From contig CADBTM010000089.1 in assembly GCA_902797555.1 (NCBI GenBank), forward strand, positions 1-6,762: a stretch of 6,762 bases of DNA, read 5' to 3'. The notes under the pieces were generated by a model that did not search any database, was not told the DNA's origin, and worked only from the letters and a program-made list of their open reading frames with translations. Shown piece by piece: positions 1 to 5,641 of this stretch. Every line of letters begins with the position of its first letter. Position 1 is the stretch's first letter. The position numbers and the translations under genes were made by a program. This DNA is from Oscillospiraceae bacterium. GTDB lineage: Bacteria; Bacillota; Clostridia; Oscillospirales; Butyricicoccaceae.

Positions 1-507
1 AACGCCATCGCCCTCCACGACCTGCTGGACGAGGTCAGCGTGGACGCCGCCCGCTTCTTCTTCAACAGCCGCTCGGCCGCCTCTCCCATCGAGTTTGACC
101 TGGGTCTGGCCGTCCGTCAGGACAGCGAAAACCCGGTGTATTACGTCCAGTATGCCCACGCCCGCATCAAGAGCATCCTCAAGGCGCTGGAGCAAAACGG
201 CATCTCCACCGACAGCACCCAGGCTGATCCCGCGCTGCTGTGCGAGCCGACCGAGCTGGAGCTCATCCGCGAGCTGTCCCGTCTGCCCGAGGAGATCCGT
301 CTCGCCGCCGTCCAGCGGGATCCCTCCCGCCTCAACCGCTACAGCACGCAGGTGGCCACCGCCTTCCACAAGTTCTATACCGAGTGCCGCATCAAGGAAG
401 CCGAGCCCGCCCTGCGGGAGGCGCGCATCCTTTTGTGCAACTGCACCGCCGCCGTCATCGAAAACGCGCTGTCCGCCTTTGGCGTATCCGCGCCCGACCA
501 CATGTAA
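1..507 (+). CDS. argS: Arginyl-tRNA synthetase, C-terminal part (5' end outside the window)
   Basis: This is the last 168 codons of a class I arginyl-tRNA synthetase, the cytoplasmic enzyme that attaches arginine to tRNA-Arg using ATP. The frame is open from the first base of the window, so the start, the HIGH motif and the KMSK-type loop lie upstream. The visible part opens with a segment typical of ArgRS (DLLDEV, then DAARFFFNSRSA at about codons 15-26) and continues with the NPVYYVQYAHARI block that begins the DALR anticodon-binding helical domain. The rest of the domain ends with the short PDHM tail, and ArgRS proteins usually end in a hydrophobic residue plus Met. The stop is TAA at 505-507. 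No terminator follows, and the next gene starts 48 bases downstream on the same strand, so the two may share a transcript. The family assignment is very secure. Confidence 0.96.
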   Translation, partial: NAIALHDLLDEVSVDAARFFFNSRSAASPIEFDLGLAVRQDSENPVYYVQYAHARIKSILKALEQNGISTDSTQADPALLCEPTELELIRELSRLPEEIRLAAVQRDPSRLNRYSTQVATAFHKFYTECRIKEAEPALREARILLCNCTAAVIENALSAFGVSAPDHM

Positions 508-555
508 AAGCCCGGGGAAACGGTTTTCTTGCCCCATATTTGAAAGGAGCAATCT

Positions 556-2037
556 ATGAAAAAACGTATTTTTGCCCTGATCCTGACACTGTGCTGTCTG
601 TTGGCGCTTGCCGTGCCGGCGATGGCGGCCTATTCGCCGGAGGAGCAGCTGGAGATCCTGTACGAGACCGACGAGCTGATCCGGCAGTACTGTCTGGACA
701 GCAGCCGTCTGGACGATCCTCTGGGACGCGCTCTGGGGGAGGAGCTCACCGATGAGGAGCTTTTGCAGCGTCTGACCGACGACCCCCAGCTGTACGACAC
801 CCTGATGACCCGGATGCTGTCCGCCTATGATTCCCACACCATGTATATCCCCGCCGGCGTATACGGCGACGCCTTTTATTCCACCGGCGATTATGTGGGC
901 TTTGGCATCACCATCCAGCCCGACGCGGAGGGCGTCCGCGTGGCGGCGCTCCATCCCGAGGGAGGCGCTGCCGAGGCCGGCATCCGCTGGAACGACGTCA
1001 TCACCCATGTGAACGGCATCCCGCTGGCCGGACTGACCGTCGCCGCCGCGTCTCAGGTCATGACCGGCGAGGAAGACTCGGTCGCCCAGCTCACCGTTTT
1101 GCGCGGGGAGGAGACCTTCACTGTTTCCGCGCAGCGCAAAACGCTGACCACCGTCAGCTATTTCGGCACCGAGGTGGAGGAAAACATCTTTTACATGAAG
1201 CTGAGCGCCTTTACCTCCGACGACGGAAGCTATGCCATGTTCCAGCGGGATCTGAAAAAGCTCAATGCCCGGGATTGCCTCATCCTGGACCTGCGGGACA
1301 ACCCCGGCGGCGATATGGATCTGGCCTGCAAGATCATCTCCGACCTGCTTCCCGGCAAGCAGAGCTATTTCCGCACCGCCGTCCGCAATCCGCTCACCGA
1401 CACGCTGGAGTATACCTATCTCACCAGCGACGGAGGCGGCAAAAAGCTGAAAGCCGTCTATATCCTTGTCAATGAAAACTCGGCCTCCGCCTCTGAGATC
1501 GTCACCGCCAGCCTCACCGACGCCGGCGTGGCCGTCGCCATCGGCGAGCCCACCTACGGCAAGGCCAGAGGACAGTATCACATCGTTCTGGAGGACGATT
1601 CCGCCATTGTGCTCACCGTCATCAAGCTGATGAGCATCAAGCGGGGCGACTATGAGGAGATCGGCCTCGAGCCCGATATTGTGGCGCACGATGTGCTTTT
1701 GCCCACCCAATACGTCATCGAGATCCCCACGGATGTGGCGCTGGCGCCCTACAGCTGTTCGGACAACGGCACGGCCCTCAACCGGGCGCTGGTGGCGCTG
1801 GGCTATCTGCCCGCCATGCCGGACAAGCCTTATCAGGTGGGCGACGCCACGCTGGATGCCCTCAGCCGCCTGCGGGACGATCTGGGTCTGACCGCCGCCG
1901 AGATCCCCGACGGCGCATCCCTCCCCATGCTGGCCGCCATCAATCTGCTGCTGGACTATATGGGACAGGGCTTTGCCCTGCAGGATACCTGCCTCTATGA
2001 GGCCGTCGCCCACTGCCGCGAGATCCTCGGCCGATAA
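556..2037 (+). CDS. Secreted S41-family (CtpA-like) carboxyl-terminal processing serine protease with PDZ domain
   Basis: This is a 493-residue exported serine protease. An N-terminal Sec signal peptide (MKKR, then a hydrophobic stretch) has a likely cut after AMA near residue 24; no lipobox is seen. A PDZ domain spans about residues 115-190 (starting GFGITI, with AEAGIRWNDVITHVNG in the middle). The S41 catalytic domain follows, including LDLRDNPGG near residue 250. The catalytic Ser is Ser311 in SASASE, the general-base Lys is Lys336 in YGK, and Gln340 completes the usual Ser-Lys-Gln set. The Ser-Lys spacing of 25 residues matches CtpA/CtpB enzymes, so the protein looks active. Residues about 404-455 resemble a weakened peptidoglycan-binding repeat, as found at the C-terminus of Bacillus CtpA/CtpB. 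The start is supported by AAAGGAG at 543-549. Family members trim or degrade envelope proteins; the target here is unknown. It lies 48 bases after argS and ends in its own terminator. Confidence 0.93.
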   Translation: MKKRIFALILTLCCLLALAVPAMAAYSPEEQLEILYETDELIRQYCLDSSRLDDPLGRALGEELTDEELLQRLTDDPQLYDTLMTRMLSAYDSHTMYIPAGVYGDAFYSTGDYVGFGITIQPDAEGVRVAALHPEGGAAEAGIRWNDVITHVNGIPLAGLTVAAASQVMTGEEDSVAQLTVLRGEETFTVSAQRKTLTTVSYFGTEVEENIFYMKLSAFTSDDGSYAMFQRDLKKLNARDCLILDLRDNPGGDMDLACKIISDLLPGKQSYFRTAVRNPLTDTLEYTYLTSDGGGKKLKAVYILVNENSASASEIVTASLTDAGVAVAIGEPTYGKARGQYHIVLEDDSAIVLTVIKLMSIKRGDYEEIGLEPDIVAHDVLLPTQYVIEIPTDVALAPYSCSDNGTALNRALVALGYLPAMPDKPYQVGDATLDALSRLRDDLGLTAAEIPDGASLPMLAAINLLLDYMGQGFALQDTCLYEAVAHCREILGR

Positions 2038-2048
2038 AGAAAACCACA

Positions 2049-2079
2049 CTCCCCCGGAAAAGCTCCGGGGGAGCGTTTT
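2049..2079 (+). terminator. Rho-independent terminator after the S41 protease gene
   Basis: A perfect 10-bp stem (CTCCCCCGGA at 2049-2058 with TCCGGGGGAG at 2064-2073) closes a 5-base loop and is followed by CGTTTTA. It starts 11 bases after the protease stop codon. The T tract is short, so some read-through into the TfoX-like gene, whose ribosome binding site starts at 2084, is possible; no clear separate promoter was seen for that gene. Confidence 0.85.
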
Positions 2080-2099
2080 ATCCAAAGGAGGGCTGCCCT

Positions 2100-2396
2100 A
2101 TGGCATCCGGCAAGGAATATCTGGAGTTTGTGCTGGATCAGCTGTCCGGAACGGAGGGGATCACCCACCGGAAGATGATGGGAGAATATATCCTCTATTG
2201 CAAGGGAAAGATCTTTGGCGGTATTTATGACGACCGCCTGCTGGTCAAGCCCGTCCCCGCCGCCCGCGCGCTTTTGCCGTCGGCGCCCGCTGAAGCGCCC
2301 TATCCCGGGGCAAAGGAAATGCTTTTGGTGGAGGACGTGGACGACCGGGAGCGCCTGCAGGCGCTGGTGGCCGCCATGCTGCCCCAGCTGAAATAA
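2100..2396 (+). CDS. TfoX N-terminal domain-containing small protein
   Basis: This 98-residue protein is made almost entirely of a TfoX/Sxy N-terminal domain. The recognisable core is the KMMGEYILYCKGKIFGGIYDDRLLVKP stretch (about residues 24-50), matching the family pattern of an aromatic-rich strand followed by GK-x-FG and a D-x-L-x-x-K strand. Full-length TfoX of gamma-proteobacteria, a competence activator, also has a C-terminal helix-hairpin domain that is absent here. Stand-alone N-domains are common in Firmicutes and have no established role, so no competence function should be assumed. The start is fixed by AAAGGAGG at 2084-2091, 8 bases before the ATG. The gene follows the terminator of the S41 gene and converges on the deacetylase gene. 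No signal peptide or membrane segment is visible, so it is likely cytoplasmic. Confidence 0.85.
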   Translation: MASGKEYLEFVLDQLSGTEGITHRKMMGEYILYCKGKIFGGIYDDRLLVKPVPAARALLPSAPAEAPYPGAKEMLLVEDVDDRERLQALVAAMLPQLK

Positions 2397-2404
2397 GAAA
2401 AGAA

Positions 2405-2438
2405 AAAACAGCCTCATCCCACGGGATGAGGCTGTTTT
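2405..2438. terminator. Bidirectional rho-independent terminator between convergent genes
   Basis: A perfect 15-bp stem (2405-2419 with 2424-2438, core CAGCCTCATCC/GGATGAGGCTG) closes a CACG tetraloop. The flanks are A-rich on the left and T-rich on the right, so the hairpin has a U tract in either direction. It starts 9 bases after the TfoX-like stop and ends 16 bases before the stop of the minus-strand deacetylase gene, so it can serve both. Confidence 0.93.
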
Positions 2439-2454
2439 GCATCGCTTTTTCTGA

Positions 2455-3816
2455 TTATTTCGGACGGGTGGGGTCGAGCACCTGAGCGGGATCGAAGAAG
2501 AAGCGGGTCACGCGCTCGGGATAGTGCTTCATGGTCAGACCGTCCAGATTGATGCGTCCCTGAATGAAGAAGTCGTCCTTGCAGTAGGAGGGCATTTTGG
2601 AATCCACCGGGCAGTACATCCAGAAGCCGTGATCCACCAGATAGCGGAAGCGGGAATCGTCCTTGTCAAAGGAGACGCCGAAGGGGGAGATAAAGATGTT
2701 GGTGTCGCCCACATAGGGTGCGATCTCGCCCAGCCAGCGGCCGATGTCGTACTGCTCCTGCTCGGCGGTGATGGTCTTTTTGTTCCAATACTGGTTGTGG
2801 GTGTAGCTGTGGCAGGCGATCTGCCAGCCGGTGGCGCGCAGCGCCTTGGCCACCTCCTCGGTCTTGCGGAGCATCCACTGCTGGGTGGCCTCGTCATAGT
2901 CGGGCAGGTCGGTGATGCGATAGCCAAAGGCGCCCGCATAGCCGGTGATGGCCACGATGCCCTTGGCACCCCGCCAGGAAAACTCGGGGTGCTCCTTTAC
3001 ATAGGCGTCCAGAATGGGCATCACGTCGCCGTCGTAGGTGACCTCGTCGTTGACGATGGTGACCACGTTGCCCTCGTCGTCCACATCCAGCCGGGTGGCA
3101 AAGCCGTCGCCGGTCATATAGTCATAATAGTTCACGTCGTCGATAGAGACCACCAGCGGCTTTTTGCCCTCGGGGAGCCAGATTTCCTTCATCCGGGTCT
3201 TGCCGTCCACAAGCTCAGCCATCTGGGTCATGTCATAGAGGATATAGCCCTCCTCCTGCAGCAGGGGGAGCATGGCCTTGAACTCGTCCACAGTGGTCAT
3301 ATACTGGTCGTAGCCCGCCGCCTTATAGTCGCCGTCAAAGGCCAGCGAGGGATCGACGATCAGACTGTGGAAAAAGATGTGATAGAGCTGGCTGTCCTCA
3401 TATTTGACCAGAGCATTCTTTTCCTGCTTTACCTGCTGCAGAAGGGCGTCGGTCTGCTCGTTTTTCAGGTCGCCGCCGTTTTCCAGCAGAGCGATGGCTT
3501 CGTCATAGAAATAGCCCTTGCGCAGCGTCTCGGCCTGCTCCAAAAGCTCCTGCCGCAGCTGCATGCTGTTGTCGGGCAGGGCGGGATCGGGCTGGACAGG
3601 TGCCGGGTCGGTGCCGGTCTGTCCCTGGGAGGGCTGGACGCCGTCCTGCATGGTGGGGGCAGGATCGTCGGTCTTTTTCAGCTTGGCGGAGTTTTTCAGC
3701 GTCCGGCCAAGGGCGATCCCCGCAAAGACCACCGCGACCACAGCCACCAGCGCAAGGGCTGCCATGGCGATGGTGCGTCCGATTTTTCTGTGGCGGACAT
3801 ATTTTCCTCTTGCCAT
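2455..3816 (-). CDS. Membrane-anchored polysaccharide deacetylase (NodB/CE4-type) family protein
   Basis: This 453-residue protein has a basic N-terminus, one hydrophobic segment (about residues 15-36, an uncleaved anchor or signal), a Pro/Asp/Gln-rich linker (about 49-84), a short helical region with a TPR-like look (about 86-136), and a C-terminal polysaccharide-deacetylase-like domain. That domain starts with HIFFHSL (146-152) and the F-x(6)-LQEEGY element, both usual in extracellular CE4 proteins. CE4 motif 1 is SIDD (Asp226 as base, Asp227 as metal ligand) and motif 2 is HSYTH (His336, His340). Motif 3 is SPFG (377-380), without the usual Arg. The gap between motifs 1 and 2 is about 110 residues, much longer than in standard CE4 enzymes. 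CE4 enzymes remove N- or O-acetyl groups from wall glycans outside the cell; the substrate here is unknown. GAGGAGG at 3830-3824 supports the ATG at 3816. It is transcribed divergently from the B12-controlled gene. Confidence 0.88.
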   Translation of the reverse strand: MARGKYVRHRKIGRTIAMAALALVAVVAVVFAGIALGRTLKNSAKLKKTDDPAPTMQDGVQPSQGQTGTDPAPVQPDPALPDNSMQLRQELLEQAETLRKGYFYDEAIALLENGGDLKNEQTDALLQQVKQEKNALVKYEDSQLYHIFFHSLIVDPSLAFDGDYKAAGYDQYMTTVDEFKAMLPLLQEEGYILYDMTQMAELVDGKTRMKEIWLPEGKKPLVVSIDDVNYYDYMTGDGFATRLDVDDEGNVVTIVNDEVTYDGDVMPILDAYVKEHPEFSWRGAKGIVAITGYAGAFGYRITDLPDYDEATQQWMLRKTEEVAKALRATGWQIACHSYTHNQYWNKKTITAEQEQYDIGRWLGEIAPYVGDTNIFISPFGVSFDKDDSRFRYLVDHGFWMYCPVDSKMPSYCKDDFFIQGRINLDGLTMKHYPERVTRFFFDPAQVLDPTRPK

Positions 3817-3875
3817 AATGTATCCTCCTCATCTCTTTCAAAACGGCGAAAACCGTGCGATAAATCTTCATCTTT

Positions 3876-3884
3876 ACTATATCA
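3876..3884 (-). promoter_or_regulatory. Likely extended -10 promoter for the deacetylase gene
   Basis: Read on the minus strand, this is TGATATAGT, an extended -10 element (TG-n-TATAGT) one base away from the TATAAT consensus. It lies about 60 bases upstream of the deacetylase start codon. At 17-bp spacing the -35 region reads CGCAAA, which is not recognisable, in keeping with an extended -10 promoter. Assignment is by pattern only. Confidence 0.5.
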
Positions 3885-3887
3885 CAA

Positions 3888-3937
3888 AATCAGAAAATTT
3901 TGCGGAATTTTTCAAAAATTCAGAAAGGATTCAGAAA
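3888..3937 (+). repeat. Short direct repeats (A/T)TCAGAAA upstream of the riboswitch promoter
   Basis: ATTCAGAAA occurs at 3918-3926 and again at 3929-3937, exactly 11 bp apart (about one helical turn). A third, near-identical copy, AATCAGAAA, lies at 3888-3896, 30 bp before the first. They sit in an AT-rich stretch upstream of the -35 box at 3969 and near the minus-strand promoter. They could be a regulator site, an UP-like element or chance in AT-rich DNA. Confidence 0.45.
3905..3921. repeat. Perfect 8-bp inverted repeat in the divergent intergenic region
   Basis: GAATTTTT-C-AAAAATTC is a perfect palindrome around one central base. It lies between the two divergent promoters, just upstream of the place where the -35 region of the deacetylase promoter would fall. 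The shape suits a dimeric regulator site. It is AT-rich, so an accidental origin is possible. With no proper loop and no T tract, it is not a terminator. Confidence 0.5.
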
Positions 3938-3968
3938 TTTCGGCAAAAAACGATTTTCTCTTTCCCGC

Positions 3969-3997
3969 TTGACAAGAAGAATGGGGAAATCTATAAT
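3969..3997 (+). promoter_or_regulatory. Consensus sigma-A promoter for the cobalamin riboswitch leader
   Basis: TTGACA at 3969-3974 and TATAAT at 3992-3997 are separated by 17 bp, a perfect match to the housekeeping promoter consensus. Transcription should start near 4004, giving a leader of about 270 nt before the ATG at 4275. The promoter strength suggests that control is exerted mainly at the RNA level by the riboswitch. Confidence 0.92.
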
Positions 3998-4021
3998 GAA
4001 ATCAGCAAAAATCCGATCCCA

Positions 4022-4169
4022 TGCGGCGCAGACGGGGCTCCGTCTGCAGGGAAGCGGGGTGCAATTCCCCCACAGCAGCCACTACTGTAACGGCGAAGAG
4101 ACGCGCATCATGCCACGGGAAACCGGAAGGCGCGCTATCGGTGATGTCCAAGTCAGGAGACCGGCCGCA
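4022..4169 (+). promoter_or_regulatory. Cobalamin riboswitch aptamer
   Basis: The conserved core elements of the B12 (cobalamin) riboswitch occur in order: GGGAA at 4049-4053, the GGGG-TGCAATT-CCCC hairpin at about 4056-4070, GCCACT at 4078-4083, the CGGGAAACCGGAAGG segment at 4116-4130, and the B12 box AGTCAGGAGACCGGCC at 4151-4166. The ends pair to form a P1 helix, TGCGGC (4022-4027) with GCCGCA (4164-4169). Between P1 and GGGAA lies a perfect 8-bp hairpin (4028-4035 with 4040-4047) that is an additional or alternative element. It binds adenosylcobalamin or a related corrinoid in the known family and normally lowers expression when ligand is present. Exact ligand form cannot be told from sequence. 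Confidence 0.95.
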
Positions 4170-4231
4170 GGGAACAGGACGTGCGTCTTTGGCAGGGGAG
4201 AGCGCGCGCCTTGCGCCTCCGCGTTCCTGCG
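4166..4231 (+). promoter_or_regulatory. Candidate antiterminator helix of the cobalamin riboswitch
   Basis: CGCAGGGAAC (4166-4175) can pair with GTTCCTGCG (4223-4231) over 9 base pairs with one bulged G. The left strand overlaps the 3' strand of P1 (4166-4169) and the right strand overlaps the loop and one arm of the terminator hairpin. The three helices are therefore mutually exclusive in the way expected for a transcriptional OFF switch. This is pairing logic done by eye, not an energy calculation. Confidence 0.6.
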
Positions 4232-4246
4232 TGGAGGTTTCTTTTT
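4216..4246 (+). terminator. Intrinsic terminator of the cobalamin riboswitch expression platform
   Basis: CCTCCGCG (4216-4223) pairs with CGTGGAGG (4230-4237), including one G-U pair, around a 6-base loop. It is followed at once by TTTCTTTTT. It ends 28 bases before the start codon and upstream of the ribosome binding site, so it would stop transcription before the gene when P1 forms. Confidence 0.82.
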
Positions 4247-4261
4247 CCCCAAAATAAGAAC

Positions 4262-4267
4262 AGGAGG
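4262..4267 (+). promoter_or_regulatory. Ribosome binding site that fixes the start of the DUF4430-SLH gene
   Basis: AGGAGG lies 7 bases before the ATG at 4275. The reading frame is open further upstream, back to 3900, but that stretch is riboswitch and promoter DNA. This site together with the signal peptide directly after the ATG decides the start. Confidence 0.9.
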
Positions 4268-4274
4268 AGTTTGT

Positions 4275-5546
4275 ATGAAACTCAAAAAGATCCTTGCGGT
4301 GCTGTTGGCTGTGGCCATGCTGGGCGCCATGAGCGCGGCGGTATTCGCCGAGGAAGATGCCGTCGTCACGACCGCGGCCGCACCCGCCTTTACCCTGCGG
4401 GTAGAGGGCGTGAAGAGCAATCTCTATTACGGCACCGTGGAGCTGGTGGAGGGCGAGAGCGTCCTCAAGGCGCTGTGCCGCGTGCTGGACGCACAGGGCA
4501 TTTCCTACGATGTGCAGGGCTCGGACTACGGTGAGTTCCTCAACGCCGTGGGCGAGGACGTCTCCGCCCAGTTCGGCGGCTGGGACGGCTGGCTGTATTA
4601 TGTGAACGGCGTGGACGTGGCCGTGGGCATTGACACCTATGTTCCCGCCGCCGGCGACAGCGTGCTGGTGTGCTATGCCGATCCCTACGGCGATCCCGCA
4701 ACGCTGCTGCCCACTGTGACCGCCACCCGCGCCCGCACCGGTGAAGTGACCCTCAACGCCTCCGCCCAGACGGCCGTGTATGCCGAGGATTGGTCTGTGA
4801 GCTATGTGAGCGTGCCCGCCGCCGACGTCAAGGTGTTTGTGGACGGCGCGGAATATGTCACCGATGAAAACGGCAACGCCGTTCTCTCCGCTGAGGACAG
4901 CGCCAAGGAGAGCATCTCTGTCCAGATCGAAAAGTTTGCCGAAAACGGCAAGCCCCTGGTGGTGCGTCTGGCGCCCGACTTCGCCATCGATCTGACCGCC
5001 GTCACGGCTCCCGCCTTCTCCGATGTGGAGGAGGGCAAGTGGTATACCGAGCCGGTCAACGCCGCCGCTGCCGCCGGTCTGGTGAACGGCTTTACCGACG
5101 GAACCTTCCGTCCCGCCGCTCTGATCACCCGCGCCGAGGTGGCCGCCATCCTGTACCGCATGGCCGGTTCTCCCGAGGTGGAGGCCAAGGCTGTCTTCAA
5201 CGATGTGGCTGCGGACAACTGGGCTGCCAAGGCTGTCACATGGTGCGCCGAGAACGGCATCGTCAACGGCAGCGCCGGCAGCTTTATGCCCACCCAGACG
5301 GTCACCCGTCAGGATCTGGCCACCATGCTGGTGCGTCTGAACACCAATGTGCTCCACAAGGAGCTGCCCGCCGACGCGGAGGCTCCCGCCTTTGCCGACA
5401 ATGACCAGATCGCCGCCTACGCCGCCGAGGCCGTATATCTCCTCCAGAAGGCCGGCATCGTCAACGGCACCGACGGCAACTTCAATCCCCGCTCCGGCGC
5501 CTCCCGCGCCGAGGTCTGCAAGATGGCCATGGGCCTGATGGGCTGA
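4275..5546 (+). CDS. Exported DUF4430 (transcobalamin-like) protein with three SLH domains, B12-riboswitch controlled
   Basis: This is a 423-residue surface protein. A Sec signal peptide has a likely cut after VFA at residue 25. A DUF4430 domain (about 39-137) contains GGWDGWLYYVNGVDV (101-115) and a GIDTYVPAAGDSVLV segment (118-132). This fold is related to the C-terminal beta domain of transcobalamin and intrinsic factor. A beta-rich linker (about 140-245) includes a VFVDGAEYVTDENGNAVL stretch resembling Ig-like or carboxypeptidase-regulatory repeats. Three SLH domains follow, starting near 248, 306 and 371, with the motifs TRAE (285-288), TRQD (344-347) and SRAE (410-413); SLH triplets bind pyruvylated secondary wall polymer. 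The upstream cobalamin riboswitch suggests the protein is made when corrinoid is low. Capture of B12 at the cell surface is the favoured inference. No transporter genes are nearby, and terminators at 4216-4246 and 5566-5600 make it a single-gene unit. The domain calls are firm, the ligand is not proven. Confidence 0.93.
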   Translation: MKLKKILAVLLAVAMLGAMSAAVFAEEDAVVTTAAAPAFTLRVEGVKSNLYYGTVELVEGESVLKALCRVLDAQGISYDVQGSDYGEFLNAVGEDVSAQFGGWDGWLYYVNGVDVAVGIDTYVPAAGDSVLVCYADPYGDPATLLPTVTATRARTGEVTLNASAQTAVYAEDWSVSYVSVPAADVKVFVDGAEYVTDENGNAVLSAEDSAKESISVQIEKFAENGKPLVVRLAPDFAIDLTAVTAPAFSDVEEGKWYTEPVNAAAAAGLVNGFTDGTFRPAALITRAEVAAILYRMAGSPEVEAKAVFNDVAADNWAAKAVTWCAENGIVNGSAGSFMPTQTVTRQDLATMLVRLNTNVLHKELPADAEAPAFADNDQIAAYAAEAVYLLQKAGIVNGTDGNFNPRSGASRAEVCKMAMGLMG

Positions 5547-5565
5547 TTTCCTGAAAAAGAAAAAG

Positions 5566-5600
5566 AAGAAGCGTGAGCGATGCTCACGCTTCTTTTCTTT
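5566..5600. terminator. Bidirectional rho-independent terminator between the DUF4430-SLH gene and secA
   Basis: A perfect 13-bp stem (5566-5578 with 5582-5594, core GCGTGAGC/GCTCACGC) closes a GAT loop. It is followed by TTCTTT on the plus strand and preceded by an A-rich run (5554-5564) that becomes a U tract on the minus strand. It lies 19 bases after the plus-strand stop and about 40 bases beyond the secA stop, so it can serve both genes. Confidence 0.92.
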
Positions 5601-5641
5601 TGCAATTGTCCTCAAGGAAAAGGCAAGCAGAGGCGCCGCCT

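Noticed and set aside
512..538. Possible hairpin (GGGG...CCCC) between argS and the S41 gene
   Set aside because: Only about four clean pairs plus mismatches and no T tract; too weak to call a terminator or attenuator.
508..555. Separate promoter for the S41 protease gene
   Set aside because: No convincing -35/-10 pair was found in the 48-base gap; a promoter inside argS or co-transcription is more likely.
2524..3972. Long open frame (482 codons) on the plus strand opposite the deacetylase gene
   Set aside because: It has no ribosome binding site or known domain and lies antisense to a gene with clear CE4 motifs; it is a codon-bias artefact.
3900..4274. In-frame upstream extension of the DUF4430-SLH gene by 125 codons
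   Set aside because: The stretch holds a perfect promoter, the riboswitch and its terminator. A strong ribosome binding site and a signal peptide mark the ATG at 4275.
5016..5540. DNA tandem repeat across the three SLH domains
   Set aside because: The similarity is at protein-domain level; the DNA copies are too diverged to be a nucleotide repeat.
4002..5615. Long open frame (537 codons) on the minus strand opposite the DUF4430-SLH gene
   Set aside because: It is rich in Gly, His, Ala and Val with no recognisable domain, spans riboswitch and terminator, and is a by-product of the GC-rich third positions of the real gene.
5601..5641. Small gene or regulatory site in the gap before the secA stop
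   Set aside because: Only 41 bases with no reading frame, repeat or hairpin that stands out beyond the adjacent terminator.
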